Shown here piece after piece: positions 8,901 to 14,599 of a stretch of DNA of 55,222 nucleotides; position 1 is the stretch's first letter; the number at the start of each line of letters is the position of its first letter. The DNA comes from Amycolatopsis kentuckyensis. Lineage in GTDB: Bacteria; Actinomycetota; Actinomycetes; Mycobacteriales; Pseudonocardiaceae. The notes beneath the pieces were generated by a model. It was not told where the DNA came from. It did no database searches and was given only the letters and a program-made list of their open reading frames with translations. The stretch lies in NCBI RefSeq assembly GCF_002155975.1, contig NZ_MUMI01000001.1, forward strand, positions 1 to 55,222, read 5' to 3'. The position numbers were made by a program, and so were the translations under genes.

Positions 8901-10844
8901 CGCTCGGCCGCGGGGCTGCTGCGCTACCCGCCGGCCGCTCGGGCGGCGGCCCAGCTGTTCTGGGCGTTCGGTGCGGACGAGCGGGCCAAGGTGTCCTGGA
9001 CGACGCGGGCCGCGTCGCTCGCGCGAGTGCGGGAGGCGTTCGGCGCCACCCGGGCGATCGACGAGCTGGCGCGGGAGCTCACGGACGCGATGACGGCGTT
9101 CCTCGACGGCGCCGGGCTGGCGCTCGAGACCGAGTTCGCCGGGGAGTACCTGGTCGAGGAGCTCGCCGTCGCCCCGCCCGGGTTCGTCACGAGCGGCGGG
9201 GCACGGGCGGTGCTGGACAAGTTCCGGCTCGACCGGCGGAGCTTCGCCGAAGACCTGGGTGCCCTCGACGACCTGGCGGACCGGTACCAGCTCGCCGACG
9301 CCTGGCTGCGGTCCTTTGCGGACGCCGTCGGGCTGCCGGCCGACGAGCTGCCCGAAGCCGTCGCGATCGAGCTGTGCGACCTGCCGCGGTACGACTCGTC
9401 GGCGGCGCTGGCGGCCACTGTGGACGGTCTGCTCGGGGCGCACCCGCGGATCACCGGGCGGTCGCTGACGGTGCGGCTCGACGAGACGCTCGCCAGGACG
9501 CACCGCTTCCGGCGCGACCGCGTGCCGGGTTTCCGGGCGTACCAGCGGCTGCGCAACGACCTGGTGGCGGCCGAACGCGACCGGCTCCGGCTGGCGGAGT
9601 ACCAGCCGAAGGTGATGAGCGCCTTCGTGCGGAACCGGCTGCTCGACGACGTCTACCTGCCGCTGATCGGCGACAACCTGGCCAAGCAGCTCGGCGCGGC
9701 CGGGGACGCCAAGCGCACCGACCAGTCCGGGCTGCTGCTGCTCATCTCGCCGCCGGGGTACGGCAAGACCACGCTCATGGAGTACGTCGCCAGCCGCCTC
9801 GGGCTGGTCTTCGTGAAGGTCAACGGGCCGGCGCTCGGCCACGACGTCACCTCGGTGGATCCCGCGGACGCGCCCAACGCGACCGCGCGGCAGGAGGTCG
9901 AAAAGATCTCCTTCGCGCTGGAGCAGGGCAACAACGTGCTGCTGTACCTCGACGACATCCAGCACACATCGCCGGAGTTGCTGCAGAAGTTCATCTCGCT
10001 GTGCGACGCGCAGCGGCGGATGGAAGGCGTGTGGGAGGGCCGCACGCGGACGTACGACCTGCGCGGCAAGCGGTTCGCGGTGTGCATGGCCGGCAACCCG
10101 TACACCGAGCAGGGCAAGCGGTTCCGCATCCCCGACATGCTCGCCAACCGCGCGGACGTGTGGAACCTGGGCGACGTGCTGTCCGGCAAGGAAGAGCTCT
10201 TCGCGCTGAGCTACGTCGAGAACTCGCTGACGTCGAACCCCGTGCTGGCGCCGCTGGTGTCCCGGGAACGGTCCGATGTGGACATCCTGGTCCGGATGGC
10301 GCGCGGCGACGGTTCCGTGCGGGCGGACCAGCTTTCGCACGCGTATTCGGCGACGGAGCTGGAGCAGGTTCTCGCGGTGCTGCGGAAACTGGGGCGGGTG
10401 CAGCGGACCGTGCTGGCGAACAACCAGGCCTACATCGCTTCGGCGGCGCAGGCGGACGCTTCGCGCACGGAGCCGCCGTTCCAGCTGCAGGGTTCGTACC
10501 GGAACATGAACAAGCTCGCCGAGCGGATCGTGCCGGTGATGGACGACGCCGAGCTCGAGGCCCTGATCGACGACCACTACGCCGGCGAGGCGCAGACGCT
10601 GACCTCGGGCGCCGAGGCCAACCTGCTCAAGCTGGCGGAGCTCCGGGGGCGACTCTCCCCTGCGCAGGCTCGGCGGTGGGCCGAGGTCAAGGCCGCTTAC
10701 CTGCGCGAACAGGCGCTGGGCGGCGACGGCGAGGACCCGATGAGCCGCGCGGTCGGCGCGGTGGGCCTGCTGGCCGACCGGGTCGGCGCGGTCGAGGCGG
10801 CCATCGGGCGCGCGGCCCGGCAACTGGCGCGGGAAGAGGCTTAA
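5973..10844 (+). CDS. Giant DUF3686-type AAA ATPase (annotated elsewhere as DNA repair ATPase)
   Basis: 1623 residues from GTG 5973. The first half (about 1-550) is beta-rich, with repeated aromatic and Asp-Gly motifs such as GGYYLDTG and LLPYNVIRKE; the DUF3686 family occupies this part. Residues about 550-900 are helical and probably coiled coil. The ATPase lies near the C-terminus: Walker A SPPGYGKTTLMEY at about 1258-1268, Walker B NNVLLYLDDIQHTS at about 1320-1330, and a substrate or sensor segment KRFAVCMAGNPYTEQGKRF resembling MoxR/dynein-like AAA proteins. Family members accompany flotillins in bacteria, and the DNA-repair label is not experimentally grounded as far as I know. Probable role: NTP-driven remodelling at the flotillin scaffold. 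Ends at a TAA, with a fresh promoter immediately after. Confidence 0.88.
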   Translation: MTAAETKLDAGTYDVLRVRLAAQAAELAKRADELNARRLEVFGSAQLALVGTERIRTANNCVPRDIVAVDGRMLFGYNVFIGLKPETAIDDVFSLQRFSRDDDAFRFDDVSADELPELLRDEQFGRDFGELYRYYRQAKLLQLRRLDGKLLAVFQIGPRTEDIRVLRWGIAADGTVSYLDSRGERDHVFPPSHDFEWIETTREDHVLGRHPHISIEDEVFVETVGGNLTVKVENNTETGAGVYAEPVDEPLQSLADAEVSYARIGPLILLRMLPYKETEYRYLVFNTRTQDVVRLDGIGQACQRLPEDHGIIFPGGYYLDTGVSKTFDTTVDGLEFERVIRSPNGEDVLYVFHARAEGRTLLLPYNVIRKEVASPIPCHGYSLFDDGTMILFRALSDEPSRVHPMQVWRTPFQSDTYAAAQPAGTGPLERVGNADLVRGISDCLSITRMIGEMAPSAAVFEALIAACARVFDHYHWLGESELGDLRSPLSDVRVTAEQVLDEFETVTTLTAQAAEAVDTAAADTASLVRRVRGEALNAADAWVRRLAEMHRARGRLVTVRELRYADTARVDELIAGLDTEFSEAAQRAVRFLQGEEAFTGYHAEVAGLIAAAGAIKTVAEAGPVAERLDEQSAGLEVLTDVVGGLDIADAVVRTKILERVGEVIGAVNRARATLDARRKELLETEGRAEFAAEFALLAQAITGGLAVADTPERCDEQLGRLLLQLENLESRFGEFDDFLTSLGEKRTDVYEAFSSRKQALLDERARRADRLVSSAGRILGSVTRRVGSLGSAEEINTYFAADPMVAKLRSVVEDLRALGDQVRAEELEGRVKAARQEAARALRDRLDLYGEGGETIRLGRHTFAVNTQDIDLTLVPHDGSMKFAITGTDYRAAVRDSAFEATRPYWEQLLVSESPEVYRAEYLATSILAERPVAELVEADLLDVVRSVAGERYDEGYARGVHDHDAAAILAALLRLRSAAGLLRYPPAARAAAQLFWAFGADERAKVSWTTRAASLARVREAFGATRAIDELARELTDAMTAFLDGAGLALETEFAGEYLVEELAVAPPGFVTSGGARAVLDKFRLDRRSFAEDLGALDDLADRYQLADAWLRSFADAVGLPADELPEAVAIELCDLPRYDSSAALAATVDGLLGAHPRITGRSLTVRLDETLARTHRFRRDRVPGFRAYQRLRNDLVAAERDRLRLAEYQPKVMSAFVRNRLLDDVYLPLIGDNLAKQLGAAGDAKRTDQSGLLLLISPPGYGKTTLMEYVASRLGLVFVKVNGPALGHDVTSVDPADAPNATARQEVEKISFALEQGNNVLLYLDDIQHTSPELLQKFISLCDAQRRMEGVWEGRTRTYDLRGKRFAVCMAGNPYTEQGKRFRIPDMLANRADVWNLGDVLSGKEELFALSYVENSLTSNPVLAPLVSRERSDVDILVRMARGDGSVRADQLSHAYSATELEQVLAVLRKLGRVQRTVLANNQAYIASAAQADASRTEPPFQLQGSYRNMNKLAERIVPVMDDAELEALIDDHYAGEAQTLTSGAEANLLKLAELRGRLSPAQARRWAEVKAAYLREQALGGDGEDPMSRAVGAVGLLADRVGAVEAAIGRAARQLAREEA

Positions 10845-10849
10845 TTGCT

Positions 10850-10879
10850 TTGACGCGGCTCGGCACGTCCGGTGATGAT
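10850..10879 (+). promoter_or_regulatory. Promoter for the micro-ORF/tRNA-like/TerD unit
   Basis: TTGACG at 10850-10855 and GATGAT at 10874-10879, spacing 18, lie just after the AAA gene stop. They face the micro-ORF and the tRNA-like array. The expected start of transcription is near 10886, giving about 20 nt of leader before ATG 10907. This separates the downstream unit transcriptionally from the flotillin operon, although read-through is possible. Confidence 0.55.
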
Positions 10880-10906
10880 GGGTGCCACACGAACCGAGGA
10901 GGGCAC

Positions 10907-10966
10907 ATGACGACCATGGAATGGCGGCACATGTCGCACTTCTCGGGGCTTCCTGTCATGACGTAG
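10907..10966 (+). CDS. 19-codon micro-ORF, candidate leader peptide MTTMEWRHMSHFSGLPVMT
   Basis: ATG 10907 is preceded by GAGGAGGG with normal spacing, a Shine-Dalgarno better than that of most genes here. The peptide has five Met, two His, one Trp and one Glu. Its core ATG-GAA-TGG-CGG-CAC-ATG uses the codons that the four downstream tRNA-like loops (CAT, TTC, CCA, GTG) would decode. The stop codon sits in the loop of a 7-bp hairpin (10957-10976), and an intrinsic terminator follows at 10985. This is the layout of a transcription-attenuation leader. The codon GGCGGC stretch at 10923-10928 is complementary to the terminator left arm (10986-10991), so alternative folding is possible. No homologue recognised; reality as a peptide is inferred. 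Confidence 0.55.
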   Translation: MTTMEWRHMSHFSGLPVMT

Positions 10967-10976
10967 CCGCGTCATG
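10957..10976 (+). promoter_or_regulatory. Hairpin over the micro-ORF stop codon
   Basis: CATGACG (10957-10963) and CGTCATG (10970-10976) pair perfectly around a TAGCCG loop that contains the micro-ORF stop codon. A ribosome finishing the peptide would melt it, so it could communicate translation to the terminator nine bases further on. Confidence 0.5.
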
Positions 10977-10984
10977 GTCCAGGG

Positions 10985-11020
10985 AGCCGCCCGCCGGGGA
11001 ACCGGGCCGGGCGGCTTTCT
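10985..11020 (+). terminator. Intrinsic terminator / possible attenuator before the tRNA-like array
   Basis: Arms 10985-10993 (AGCCGCCCG) and 11008-11016 (CGGGCGGCT) are fully complementary, with an inner CCGG-GGAA-CCGG extension, and are followed by TTTCTTCGTC. It stands between the micro-ORF and the first tRNA-like element. It could therefore simply end a small transcript or serve as a conditional attenuator for the array and the TerD-domain gene. Confidence 0.7.
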
Positions 11021-11026
11021 TCGTCT

Positions 11027-11095
11027 ATCGGCGAGCTTCGGAAGCGGCGCGGCCTCCAAAACCGCGGCCAGAGGGTTCGACTCCTTCCGCCGGTG
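11027..11095 (+). ncRNA. tRNA-like element A, Trp-type anticodon loop (CCA)
   Basis: About 69 nt. The acceptor ATCGGCG (11027-11033) pairs along seven positions with CGCCGGT (11088-11094). The T-arm GAGGG-TTCGACT-CCTTC is canonical. The anticodon arm shows the loop CTCCAAA (anticodon CCA). Its stem has a C-A mismatch at the top, or alternatively pairs CGCGG/CCGCG around a nine-base loop. The D-arm is abnormal: GCTTCGGAAGC, a hairpin with a three-base loop instead of the usual 7-11. No CCA end. Fold is by eye; the short D-loop makes normal tertiary contacts with the T-loop doubtful, so it is called tRNA-like. Confidence 0.6.
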
Positions 11096-11108
11096 CACCT
11101 TTTCCCAG

Positions 11109-11148
11109 GCACTCGTCTTCGCAGCAATCAGTGCGCGGACGCGAGTGC
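11109..11148 (+). ncRNA. Long imperfect hairpin between tRNA-like elements A and B
   Basis: GCACTC (11109-11114) pairs with GAGTGC (11143-11148). Inside, GTCTTCGCA (11115-11123) pairs with TGCGCGGAC (11132-11140) apart from one mismatch, leaving an eight-base loop GCAATCAG and a GC bulge. The 40-nt stem occupies most of the 57-nt spacer between A and B. It could be a processing signal, or a degenerate further tRNA-like unit. Confidence 0.4.
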
Positions 11149-11152
11149 GCTC

Positions 11153-11223
11153 GGCGCGTTGGTCCAGTGGAACGGATTCCCGGTTTCACCCGGGGGACCC
11201 GGGTTCGACTCCCGGACGCGCTA
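11153..11223 (+). ncRNA. tRNA-like element B, Glu-type anticodon loop (TTC)
   Basis: 71 nt with all four arms: acceptor GGCGCGT/ACGCGCT, D-stem GTCC/GGAT with an eight-base loop, anticodon stem CCCGG/CCGGG, T-arm CCGGG-TTCGACT-CCCGG, discriminator A. The anticodon loop is TTTCAC, only six bases. It equals the usual Glu loop CTTTCAC without its first base, leaving U33 followed by TTC. The D-loop AGTGGAAC carries GG. Acceptor and arms do not resemble housekeeping actinobacterial tRNA-Glu, which begins GCCCCC. No CCA is encoded; element C starts two bases later. Confidence 0.65.
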
Positions 11224-11224
11224 C

Positions 11225-11302
11225 GTTGGCCGAAGCCGAAGGAGACGAGGCCCCGGGCTGTGACCCCGGGCGAAGCCGGTGCGAGTCCGGTCGGCCAACC
11301 CA
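11225..11302 (+). ncRNA. tRNA-like element C, His-type (GTG) with G-1:C73 signature and encoded CCA
   Basis: Acceptor TTGGCCG (11226-11232) pairs with CGGCCAA (11292-11298). The extra G at 11225 pairs with discriminator C at 11299, the G-1:C73 pair that is the identity hallmark of tRNA-His, and CCA follows at 11300-11302. The anticodon stem CCGGG/CCCGG encloses CTGTGAC (anticodon GTG). D-stem GCC/GGC has an 11-base loop. The T-stem is GCCGG/CCGGT, but the loop is TGCGAGT, so the almost invariant T55 is G. The histidine identity therefore looks deliberate, while one conserved tertiary position is lost. Confidence 0.7.
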
Positions 11303-11374
11303 CGCGCGCGGTCCGGTGACCAGCGGGGCCTCATAAGCTCCGTCGGCGTGGTTCGACACCACGGCGCGCGACCA
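11303..11374 (+). ncRNA. tRNA-like element D, Met-type anticodon loop (CAT) with encoded CCA
   Basis: Begins at the base after the CCA of element C. Acceptor CGCGCGC (11303-11309) pairs with GCGCGCG (11364-11370), discriminator A, CCA at 11372-11374. The anticodon stem GGGGC/GCTCC encloses CTCATAA (anticodon CAT); the T-arm CGTGG-TTCGACA-CCACG is perfect. The D-arm is again truncated: GGTC-CGGT-GACC with a four-base loop placed directly on the acceptor. It ends 18 bases before the start codon of the TerD-domain gene, so the array and that gene probably share a transcript that must be processed. Confidence 0.65.
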
Positions 11375-11392
11375 CCTACCCGGGGGACCTCC

Positions 11393-13483
11393 ATGCTGCA
11401 GACGATCATCCGCCACACCCTGCGCGTCCCGCGCGCCGCCGCACCGGCCGGCGACGGGTCCGCCGTGGCCCGGCAGCTGGACGTCGTGCTCCTGAGCGTC
11501 GGGTTCAAGGCCGATCGGGCGCTGCTCGGCCACCTGTCCACTGTGGAGTTCGGCGCGGCGATGGACCTCGCCGTGGCCGTCGTCGACGCGGTCCGCGGCC
11601 TGGTCGGCGACCACGTGCGGCACAACCCCTACTTCAAGAAGTTCCCGCGCGGCGTGCCGGACACCGTCGAGTTCTGGGTCTCGTGCCTGCAGCACACCGC
11701 CGGTGATCTGCTCACGGCGCCGGTTTACGGCCGTTACCAGCACAGCTTCGCCGACCTGCTCGCCGAGCACGACGAGCTGGTCGCGTCGGTCAAGGACCGG
11801 GTGACCGTCGTCCACCTGGGTGGCACGCTCGAGGAGGAAACCCACGTCCTGTACCGGTCACTGGCCGAGTCCGTCACCCCGCTGGGGGAGGCCGATCTGG
11901 GGCTGCTCGCCGAACTGGCCGTCAGCTGCGGCGACGTCGAACTCGATGCCGTGCCGGTGCGCGAGAACCGGGCCGTGCTCAACGCCGCGCGGCTGGCCGG
12001 GGGACGGCCGCTGGTCGCGGTCGACACCGTCGTCGACGTGCTGCGCGCGGCCTGCCAGGCCAGCGGCGGCGACGTCACGCTGGCCGAACCGACCCGGTTC
12101 CGCAGCTTCACCCGCCGCGAGCGGCGAGTCCTGCTCGCCGCGCTCGACCGGGTCGTCGCGGACAACGCCGGCAAGCTCGGTGACGTCTCCCGCTTCGCCG
12201 AGCGGTTCAAGCGGCTGGGCAGCTACCTGCACCCCTACGAGACCACGGCGTACCCGGGGGCTCGCGAGGTGTTCGACGTCGCGCGCGGCGACCGCAAGGT
12301 GTCTTCGGTGGCCGGACGGGCGGAGCGCGCGTTCGCCGATGGCGACGTCTCGCGCGCCGCCGAAGTCCTGACCGCCGCGCCGGGGCTGCTCATGCGGTCG
12401 CTGGACCGGCTGCTGCGGCAGGCCGATCCGGTCGACGACGTCCTCGCCGCCGCCGGGAAGGTGCTGGGCTCGGTGTCCGGGCGGGTGCTGTGTTCGGTGC
12501 GCGAGCACCTCATGAACCGCGCTTCGCCGGACGGGGCGCGCCTGTTCGCCACGCGCGGCCGTCGCGCGTGGGTCACCGCCGACACACGCCCGCCGCTGCC
12601 GCGCGAGGTGATCGCGCGGATGAGCGAGCTGATCGACGCCGAACTCACCAGCCGCCTGCCGGCCGGTGGGCGGCTGGTGGTCGACCCGGCGGTACTGGAC
12701 GTCGCGCTGCCGTTGTCGGGCAAGGCGAGCGAGGACGGGTTCGCCGTGCTGCCCCGCGGTTCGCGCACCCACATCGAGGGGGAGGTGCTGCGGTTCTTCA
12801 CCTATTGGCGGCAGGCGCGGGAAACCACCGACTTCGACCTGTCGGCGTTGCTGCTGGACGCGCACTTCCGGTACCTCGGGCACGTGTCGTGGACGAACTA
12901 CCGCGAACGCGGCGCGGTGTACTCGGGCGACCTCACCGAGGCGCCGCACGGGGCGACGGAGTTCATCGACATCCCGCTGGACTCGATCGGCGCCGCGTAC
13001 GTCGTGCCGCAGGTCAACGTCTTCTCCGGCGAAGGCTTCGACGACGTCGCCGAGTCGATGTTCGGCTGGATGCTGCGCGACCGGGCTCAGGCCGGGGCGC
13101 CGTTCGAGCCCCGCACCGTGCGCACCCGCTCGGACCTGCGCGGCAGCGGCCGCGTCGCGCTGCCGATGGTCTTCGGCCGTGACCGCGCCGGCACCTGGAC
13201 GGCGACCTGGCTGCACCTCTACTTGTCCGGCTCACCCCGGTTCAACCGGATCGAGGCGAACCAGGTGAGCACGAGCGTGCTGGCGCGTGGCCTGGTGGAG
13301 CGGAAGTACCTGACCGTCGGCTACCTCGTCGGGCTGATGCGCGACACCGAGGTGACGGTGTGGGAACCGGGTGCGCGGCCGGCCGAGCCGGTCACGTACG
13401 TCGGCCTGCACCGGCCGGACGGGCTGCCGGCCGGGTCGACCGTGCTCACGCTGGAGACCCTTAACCGGTTGGTGCCGGCCTGA
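11393..13483 (+). CDS. TerD-domain protein of the MXAN_6230/SCO0854 type, lacking the RING finger
   Basis: 696 residues from ATG 11393, chosen because GGGGGA lies six bases upstream and because the in-frame extension would run into tRNA-like element D. The N-terminal half resembles MXAN_6230/SCO0854 proteins (LLSVGF...HNPYFKKFPRGVPDTVEFW), but the cysteine-rich RING that those carry early in the chain is absent. The region about 465-640 (RFFTYWRQARETTDFDLSALLLDAHF, YSGD, EFIDIPLDSI, QVNVFSGEGF) follows the TerD fold, whose D-x-D-L motif binds calcium. TerD proteins belong to tellurium and phage stress-response systems. Directly downstream of the tRNA-like array on the same strand, suggesting a dedicated partner. 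Recognition is from remembered family patterns. Confidence 0.7.
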   Translation: MLQTIIRHTLRVPRAAAPAGDGSAVARQLDVVLLSVGFKADRALLGHLSTVEFGAAMDLAVAVVDAVRGLVGDHVRHNPYFKKFPRGVPDTVEFWVSCLQHTAGDLLTAPVYGRYQHSFADLLAEHDELVASVKDRVTVVHLGGTLEEETHVLYRSLAESVTPLGEADLGLLAELAVSCGDVELDAVPVRENRAVLNAARLAGGRPLVAVDTVVDVLRAACQASGGDVTLAEPTRFRSFTRRERRVLLAALDRVVADNAGKLGDVSRFAERFKRLGSYLHPYETTAYPGAREVFDVARGDRKVSSVAGRAERAFADGDVSRAAEVLTAAPGLLMRSLDRLLRQADPVDDVLAAAGKVLGSVSGRVLCSVREHLMNRASPDGARLFATRGRRAWVTADTRPPLPREVIARMSELIDAELTSRLPAGGRLVVDPAVLDVALPLSGKASEDGFAVLPRGSRTHIEGEVLRFFTYWRQARETTDFDLSALLLDAHFRYLGHVSWTNYRERGAVYSGDLTEAPHGATEFIDIPLDSIGAAYVVPQVNVFSGEGFDDVAESMFGWMLRDRAQAGAPFEPRTVRTRSDLRGSGRVALPMVFGRDRAGTWTATWLHLYLSGSPRFNRIEANQVSTSVLARGLVERKYLTVGYLVGLMRDTEVTVWEPGARPAEPVTYVGLHRPDGLPAGSTVLTLETLNRLVPA

Positions 13484-13586
13484 CCCGCCGGATATCCTGC
13501 CGACGCGAGGCCATGAGCGGGCTTCCTTCTCCTCTGACATGGTTCTAGCCCGTTCGCCTTCCTCGCCGTCGCGGAAATTGTCGGTG

Positions 13587-13620
13587 CCCCGGTTTAGTCT
13601 CCGAAGAGCCTGAACCGGGG
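13587..13620 (+). promoter_or_regulatory. Inverted repeat overlapping the Shine-Dalgarno of the alpha/beta hydrolase
   Basis: CCCCGGTTTAG (13587-13597) and CTGAACCGGGG (13610-13620) are complementary at ten of eleven positions. The right arm runs into the ribosome binding site GGGGAGG (13617-13623) for ATG 13628. It could be an operator or an RNA hairpin masking the start. No convincing -35/-10 pair was found in the 13484-13627 gap. Confidence 0.45.
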
Positions 13621-13627
13621 AGGAACG

Positions 13628-14491
13628 ATGACCACGCACACACTGGAAACACCCGAAGCCGACATCGTCTACGACGTCCACGGCCCGGCGCCCGCCGAGA
13701 GCCCGCGGCCACCGCTGTTCATGATCGGGCAGCCGATGACCGCCGAGGGGTTCGGCGCCCTGGCGTCCCACTTCGCCGACCGCACCGTGGTCACCTACGA
13801 CCCGCGCGGGCTCGGGCGCAGCGTCCGCAAGGACGGGCGCGAGGACCACGTGCCGGCCCTGCAAGCCGAAGACGTCCACGCCGTCATCCAGGCGCTGGGG
13901 GCCGGTGCCGTCGACTTGTTCGGGAGCAGCGGCGGGGCGGTCGCCGGGTTCGCGCTGGTCACGGCGCACCCGGAGGACGTGCGCACGTTCGTCGCCCACG
14001 AGCCCCCGCTCGTCGGATCGGTGCCCGACGCCGCCGCGGCGGAGCGGGCCAGCAAGGGCATGCGAGATGCCTACCAGGCCAAGGGTTTCGGCGCCGGGAT
14101 GGCGGCGTTCCTCGCGATGACGTCGTGGCAAGGCGAGTTCACCGACACCTACTTCGCGCTGCCACCCGCGGACCCGGCCCAGTTCGGGCTGCCTGCCGAG
14201 GACGACGGCCGCCGGGACGACGCCCTGATGTCCGATCGCTCGCTGGCGGTGCCCGCTTACCGGCTCGACGTCCCGGCGCTGGGTGCGGCGCCGACGCGGA
14301 TCGTCGTCGCGGTCGGTGAAGAGTCGCGGGAGGTCTTCACCGGGCGTGCGGCGATCGGCACGGCCGCGCTGCTCGGGCAGGAAGCCACCGTGTTCCCGAG
14401 CCACCACGGCGGTTTCCTCGGCGGCGAGTTCGGCTACGTCGGCCGGCCGGAGGCCTTCGCCAAGAAGCTGCGGGAGGTGCTTGAAAGCTGA
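13628..14491 (+). CDS. Alpha/beta-fold hydrolase
   Basis: 287 residues. Alpha/beta hydrolase features are clear: oxyanion region PLFMIGQPM (about 30-37), YDPRGLGRS (about 57-65) before the nucleophile, nucleophile elbow GSSGG with Ser at about 101, and the catalytic His region SHHGGFLGGEFGY near residue 260. The acid is probably Asp or Glu in the VAVGEESREVF strand (about 236). No signal peptide, so cytoplasmic. The substrate is unknown; family members include esterases and haloperoxidase-like enzymes. Good Shine-Dalgarno (GGGGAGGAACG). Monocistronic: the next gene on this strand has its own promoter. Confidence 0.9.
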   Translation: MTTHTLETPEADIVYDVHGPAPAESPRPPLFMIGQPMTAEGFGALASHFADRTVVTYDPRGLGRSVRKDGREDHVPALQAEDVHAVIQALGAGAVDLFGSSGGAVAGFALVTAHPEDVRTFVAHEPPLVGSVPDAAAAERASKGMRDAYQAKGFGAGMAAFLAMTSWQGEFTDTYFALPPADPAQFGLPAEDDGRRDDALMSDRSLAVPAYRLDVPALGAAPTRIVVAVGEESREVFTGRAAIGTAALLGQEATVFPSHHGGFLGGEFGYVGRPEAFAKKLREVLES

Positions 14492-14521
14492 CCTACGCCT
14501 CTCCAACGCCCGCCGGACTCA

Positions 14522-14563
14522 GTCAAACGTTTAGTTGACAGAGTTGTCCGGTTGGTTGACGAT
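14522..14563 (+). promoter_or_regulatory. MFS gene promoter with TetR-type operator candidates
   Basis: A consensus -35 TTGACA (14535-14540) faces GACGAT (14558-14563) at 17 bp. Overlapping it are the dyad GTCAA-N8-TTGAC (14522-14539) and the motif CGGTTGGTTGACG (14549-14561). An identical copy of that 13-mer lies at 15987-15999 just before the tetR gene. The shared motif is the best candidate for the TetR binding site. Confidence 0.55.
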
Positions 14564-14599
14564 GGCTGCGTCAAGGTCGTCGTCGAGGAGAGGTACGTC

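Noticed and set aside
5757-10823. A 1688-codon open frame on the minus strand opposite the AAA ATPase, and similar very long antisense frames at 3097-5727, 14531-16528 and 40279-42588
   Set aside because: They mirror codon-position GC bias of the real genes. Translations are Arg/Pro/His-rich or low in complexity, lack ribosome binding sites and show no known domain.
11153-11302. Elements B and C as ordinary tRNA-Glu and tRNA-His genes
   Set aside because: The six-base anticodon loop in B and the altered T-loop in C, the tight packing with A and D, and divergence from typical actinobacterial sequences argue against a housekeeping role, though His identity of C is strong.
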